Positions 60,291-64,000 of a stretch of 64,000 nt of DNA are shown here, in pieces. Positions within the stretch are counted from its first letter, which is position 1; each line of letters begins with the position of its first letter. Under the pieces are notes generated by a model, which saw only the letters and a list, made by a program, of their open reading frames with translations, was not told where the DNA came from and did no database searches. The position numbers were made by a program, and so were the translations under genes. Source of the DNA: Heterobasidion occidentale (lineage: Eukaryota; Basidiomycota; Agaricomycetes; Russulales; Bondarzewiaceae); contig JBCAQO010000011.1 in the NCBI GenBank assembly GCA_039111635.1, positions 1,240,001 through 1,304,000 of the forward strand, given 5' to 3'.

Positions 60291-60312
60291 AAAGGGGTTA
60301 CTTACCCCCTTT
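60291..60312. repeat. Hairpin motif GGGTTAC...TACCCC, second copy
   Basis: AAAGGGGTTACTTACCCCCTTT is a near-perfect inverted repeat with an AAAGGGG arm, related to the copy at 59827-59844. Confidence 0.7.
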
Positions 60313-60339
60313 CATTCTATGACTCACCATGAACTTTAG

Positions 60340-61769
60340 CACCCACTTGTCGGCGTGGTTGTATTGGCACTGATGGGCAACCAGCCCCACTTCGGGGGCA
60401 CAAATGTCCCTTCCGAAAACATGCATCGGTAAGTCTTCCTGCAGACTTACATTGGTAACTGATCTTGATGTAGGTATAACAGATTGTGCATGCGGAGTCG
60501 ACAGAATCACCGGTCCAGCCAATCGAAAACTTGCCACTGCCCTCATCGAACGCAACAACCAATCCAGCATCTAATTCTCCTTCATCGCTAACACCAGCTG
60601 TGCCTGCTCCCGTGGTGCCAGCACCGTTTCTCTCAAAGACTGCGAGTTTCCCATATTTTGATGAGACCATGGCCTTACCTGCATACCCCTCATTGTCGAT
60701 AGGAGATGACAGCGAGAGTGGATTGATGCCCATGGAATTCTGGAATGCCCTCGTCAACAGTCTTCCTGTTCCTGCAAATGGTAAGTCTCGATGGGGGCCT
60801 TTTTCCACGGTCAATGACGCACTCTATCTGTTAGATCCTTTTGCAGCGTTAACATCCGATGATCAACTTGAGTTCGGATCGGACATGCTTGTGGACTATC
60901 CATTTGAGGTGGCTGCAATTGAAGGGCCTAGGCTCGCGGTTCCGTCTATAGTACCCTCGCCTAATTTATCTCATCATGCCCAGGCACTATCATCAATCTC
61001 GGATTCTCTGGATGCTACCCTTTTAGGGCAGCGGCCTGAGGCTACTGATACTGATGTGTCGTCAAATAGAGAGCCTGCTGTCAACAACAGCTCAAATCCT
61101 TTGGGACGAGGACCGAAGCGGAAGTGTGCTAATGACTCGACGAGCAAGAAACGGAGTACGTGAAATCATCATGCGCTTATATCGGCAATTGATTATTTGA
61201 ACCTTGACAGAACTCCCAGCATTTGCTATCGATGCAAAACGGCGAACAGATGCTCATTCCGATCGAATGAAAGTATTGCTAGACTATGTAAGCTATCTTG
61301 CGAGTTTTTTCGAAATTACTGAGATATTCTTCTAGGCATACAAACTCGACCTTACAACAAGGCCATATATTTTCTTTATGTTTCTCGGTGAGTCCTTGCG
61401 AGATAACCATGCTGTTACTTATACATCTAAGGTGACAGGCCCGAAACAGTTCTGCATCCAAAAGGGGCTTCGAAAAGTTACATTTCAGGGAATCTACGCA
61501 AGGTGCTCGATGATTTGGGTCGGAATGATTTTGTTAATGATCTGCATGCGATGATTTGTACATTCGCGAGAGAGCAACAGATAACACAGGAGCAGATGAG
61601 ACAGGTAAATGTGGAGGTCAATAATGCACTTGAGTTGAGGCGAGAGATTGAAGTACGAGAAGCTAAGTTAAAGGCTCATGAAGCCGACGTTAATGCTCAA
61701 GCAGCACGAGTTAATGCTCAGGCTGCACAACTAGAGAATATGGTATCAGTGCAGGCTACTATGCTGTAA
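60340..61769 (+). CDS. Unknown coiled-coil protein in the insertion, convergent with the KDZ gene
   Basis: Exons: a candidate first exon ending at 60428, then 60483-60780, 60835-61155, 61211-61287, 61336-61387 and 61489-61769, the last five joining in phase with good donors (GTAAGT, GTACGT, GTAAGC, GTGAGT). The candidate first exon is Cys/His-rich (CRRGCIGTDG, then LRGHKCPFRKH), suggesting a small metal-binding cluster; its own 5' end is not resolved. The next part is Pro/Ser/Ala-rich and disordered. A basic GRGPKRKC patch near the end of the third exon may be a nuclear signal. The following exons read LPAFAIDAKRRTDAHSDRMK and LDLTTRPYIFFMFLGNLRKV. The C-terminus is a heptad-rich coiled coil (EVNNALELRREIEVREAKLK) with repeated VNAQAAR units. 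I recognise no family. It ends 119 bases from the 3' end of the convergent gene. Confidence 0.55.
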
Positions 61770-61887
61770 TAATAAGTCGTTGATATTTCCATCATTCATA
61801 ATTGCAGTACCTAGCTTGATGCTTGTGATGAACACATAATGTACTTATACCTACTATCAGTATGATAATTAATCAAGATCAGTATAG

Positions 61888-64000
61888 TCATATCTTGTCC
61901 ATAATCCGTCTGATAACAGCTCGATTCCATACATCCATGTAGGCCTTGGTAAACACAACTGCATGCTCGTAAGTCATAAAGCTCACAGTCTTTCGAATAC
62001 GGTTGACACCCTTGTTTCCACACTCTGCAGCACTTGTATTTATTGACCGTATCCTCTCGTCGAACTGCATTAGGTTACTTGCAAAGCAGGCTTGACCACA
62101 GCATGTATGATCGTGCGCATGCATCTCATCAATAAGAAATCGAGTGTCACGAAAATATCGTGCTTCTCGCACAAAGCAGTAGGGTGCGAGTTGACAAGCA
62201 AAATCATATACAATGATTTTCGGAGCTTGTGGGAAATGAGTATATATGGCGGAGAACACGTCGTTCCGACCCTCCGCAGTAGGAATTGAATGAAAGCCAA
62301 GACAAATAGAGTGTGTGCACCAAAGCACCAGTATTCCGCCAGTAAGGTTATTTCGTGAATAGGTCTTGTAGAACTTCTTGCAGTCACCCATCTCGTCGAC
62401 ATCAAGATCATGTGGTTTATGGTCATACTGAAGTTTGCTATAGACTCTGCGTGTTCGGATTGGAGAAAGCCCGTAGCATGTTCCTGTCTCATTCCAGTTA
62501 TCTTCTTGAAGTAAAACCGGGGGACTGGGGTCATGTTGTGCTAAGCGGTTATAGACCTCGGATGCCCGAGAGGCCAGCCATTTGGCAACATATAATACTT
62601 GTAATGGCATCTGGGTTGTCTCCTCGACATGAGCATTTATAACGACACCAAAAGCCGGACAAAGTGATTGTAGCCAACTTGCAGCTATACCTGTTAAAGC
62701 AAAGTTTTCGAGAGGTTCAATGGCCGCATATGGTACCAGCTGTAGAACAATATCTGGTGCAGCAATCTGACGAAGAAGACTTCGGTATGCCTTCTGAACT
62801 CGAGCACTCAATGCTCTATTATGCGAGAGAATGATGAAGTTTGCAAGGTCTGAATACTTCGCACAAAGCTTGGCCCAGTCCGGATAATGGAGCTCGGTAC
62901 CAGGTAGAGTAGTAGCAGTAGCATCGAGAAATTTATTGACACCTCCTCGAATATCAGCCTCGATGATGGCCGGCAATTGACGAGCCTTGTATGTAGAGAT
63001 TGAATCAATCACTTCACTCGACTGGTCAGTGTATGTCGGTGGTTTCACCACAGCGGTCAATTTTGAGCTATGTGTGCCAAGACTGACTCCATCTGCAATC
63101 ACGACGCTTGGATTTGGTCCACAGGTTGGACAAGCCATTCCGCTGTCTAGTTTTTGAAGCCGTACAAATGCAAACCAGGCCCGAACAAAGGTTTCATCAG
63201 AGCAAAATTTGTTTCCGAGAGAGTGCTCTTCGTAGCTATGCCGAACTGTTGCACAGAAAGCTGAGAATGGAGTCTCGGAGGTTGTGAAGGCACTAGTGAA
63301 TGCATTGAACAATTCATGTGTGAACAAGTGCAAGTTATTCCAGTTGAATATACCAATATTTCCTAAGTCTGGACCGACGAGGCGTCGCCAATGACAGCAG
63401 ACTGGGCATGGCAGCACATCAATGGTTGCTTCATATTGTTTGTAAAGCCGAAGACTGTAGCAGACTGCGAGATAAATCCTCCACTGGTCTGTGGTTCAAA
63501 GCCACAGCAGCACCGAGGCGCAACTCCTAGAACAAAATGCAAGCTATCGGTACTGAGACGAGGAGCGTAGAGTGAAGCTTCATGAGGCAACGAGCACCAG
63601 CGTGGCGGAGGGATAGATGTATGCGAAATGCACCCTTGTAGACCCAAGCCATCGTCTCGACCACCAGCTTTCATGAGCAACATATTTTCTTTATCGGAAG
63701 CTTCACTTCCGAGATGTTTATCGCGAGGCAGGGACTGGTCTGACCCAGATAACATTTTGGCCTCGATAGCAAACTCAATGGCATGCGGCTTATGCTTACA
63801 GTTGTCAGAATATCGGCAAGACTGACAGTGCCATCTGCCATCACGATGCATTGTGACGAGGACTCGCTTGCCCGACTCATAACGACCCAGAGACGAAGAG
63901 CATGAGAAGATGTACATGTCGTTGAAAGGCGTGCAATCAACCAACACAGCCAATGGGAGGGGAGAGGATGCAATGGAATGAAACATAACGAGCTCCCGCG
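61888..64000 (-). CDS. KDZ-transposase-associated cysteine-cluster protein, N-terminus beyond window
   Basis: Two long minus-strand frames belong to one gene. The upstream frame (from the window edge to about 63430) has a CxxC...CxH cluster (GRWHCQSCRYSDNCKHKPHA) resembling the SWIM-like or CxC4 clusters of KDZ-associated proteins, then CCCGFEP. The downstream frame (to 61888) opens with LPCPVCCHWRR. It contains further cysteine pairs (CPTCGPNP) and the block CTHSICLGFHSIPTAEGRND, YDFACQLAPYCFVREARYF, DEMHAHDHTC and SAAECGNKGVNRIRKT, a pattern I associate with the CxC5/CxC6-type proteins linked to Kyakuja-Dileera-Zisupton transposons in basidiomycetes. Whether this protein is itself catalytic is not known to me. 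The two frames meet near 63430 with a one-base offset and no suitable intron, so the copy is frameshifted or mis-called. Confidence 0.6.

Larger units (their letters stand above)
59803..60339. other. Left end of the insertion, pyrimidine-rich
   Basis: Long CT-rich plus-strand sequence between two hairpin motifs. Frames are open but read as low-complexity Ser/Leu/Pro, so I do not call a gene. It may be the promoter and leader, or a first exon, of the gene to its right. Confidence 0.4.
59803..64000. mobile_element. Allele-specific insertion carrying a KDZ-associated gene (left part only)
   Basis: Contig 3 follows contig 2 base for base, apart from small differences, up to TTCTG at 59798-59802 and then has wholly different sequence to the window end. 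On contig 2 the same point (41254) is followed by the RING gene 143 bases later. The new sequence has lower GC than KIN1/MON2 and holds a convergent gene pair: a plus-strand gene ending at 61769 and a minus-strand KDZ-associated gene ending at 61888. The right end is outside the window, so terminal repeats and a target duplication cannot be checked. A contig-joining error is the main alternative. Confidence 0.5.

Noticed and set aside
59920..60339. Hydrophobic 139-codon ORF at the left end of the insertion as a membrane protein
   Set aside because: Leu/Ser-rich translation of a CT-rich tract that is equally open in another frame; more likely leader sequence.
59803..64000. Helitron insertion
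   Set aside because: No Rep/helicase motifs and no 5' TC start at the breakpoint. The coding content points to a KDZ-associated element instead.

Overview
The window is nuclear DNA of a filamentous basidiomycete, most likely an Agaricomycete. Coding DNA is GC-rich and cut by many short GT...AG introns. The recognisable genes are eukaryotic housekeeping genes (signal peptidase subunit, Kin1-type kinase, Mon2 trafficking factor, cyclin-like, F-box and RING proteins), and a KDZ-type transposon-associated gene sits at the right end. I saw no bacterial operons, CRISPR arrays or tRNA/rRNA genes.

Two runs of exactly 100 N (18155-18254 and 41697-41796) divide the window into three contigs. They are not three successive loci. 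Contig 1 (1-18154) carries a small secreted ORF, SPC1, KIN1 (copy A), a Ser/Thr-rich minus-strand gene, a membrane-protein ORF and the first two-thirds of MON2. Contig 2 (18255-41696) starts at the KIN1 promoter, repeats the same genes (copy B), completes MON2, and continues with a cyclin-like gene, an HVA1/Tudor-type small protein, an F-box protein and the start of a RING-finger gene. Contig 3 (41797-64000) starts near the end of KIN1 exon 4, repeats the series again (copy C) through the F-box gene, then leaves the contig 2 order at 59803 and enters at least 4.2 kb of unrelated sequence. Gene order, intron positions and intergenic DNA are nearly identical between copies, so the likeliest reading is overlapping allelic contigs of a dikaryon placed end to end by a scaffolder.

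No copy of KIN1 or MON2 is clean throughout. Each has private one- or two-base indels at different places, and where one copy is broken the others are usually intact, so consensus error is the main explanation. Two allele differences are less easily dismissed: an in-frame TAG in MON2 exon 3 of copy B, and a TGA/TGC difference in the F-box gene.

The most novel material is 59803-64000. This looks like an allele-specific insertion 143 bases upstream of the RING gene start on the other allele. It holds a minus-strand gene resembling the cysteine-cluster proteins associated with KDZ transposases, a convergent spliced gene of unknown function with a Cys/His-rich candidate exon and a C-terminal coiled coil, and two hairpin-forming GGGTTAC...TACCCC motifs near the left edge. 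The housekeeping genes need not work as a unit. SPC1 (ER signal peptide cleavage), MON2 (Golgi/endosome traffic) and KIN1 (polarity and exocytosis) are all tied to the secretory pathway, but their adjacency may be chance.
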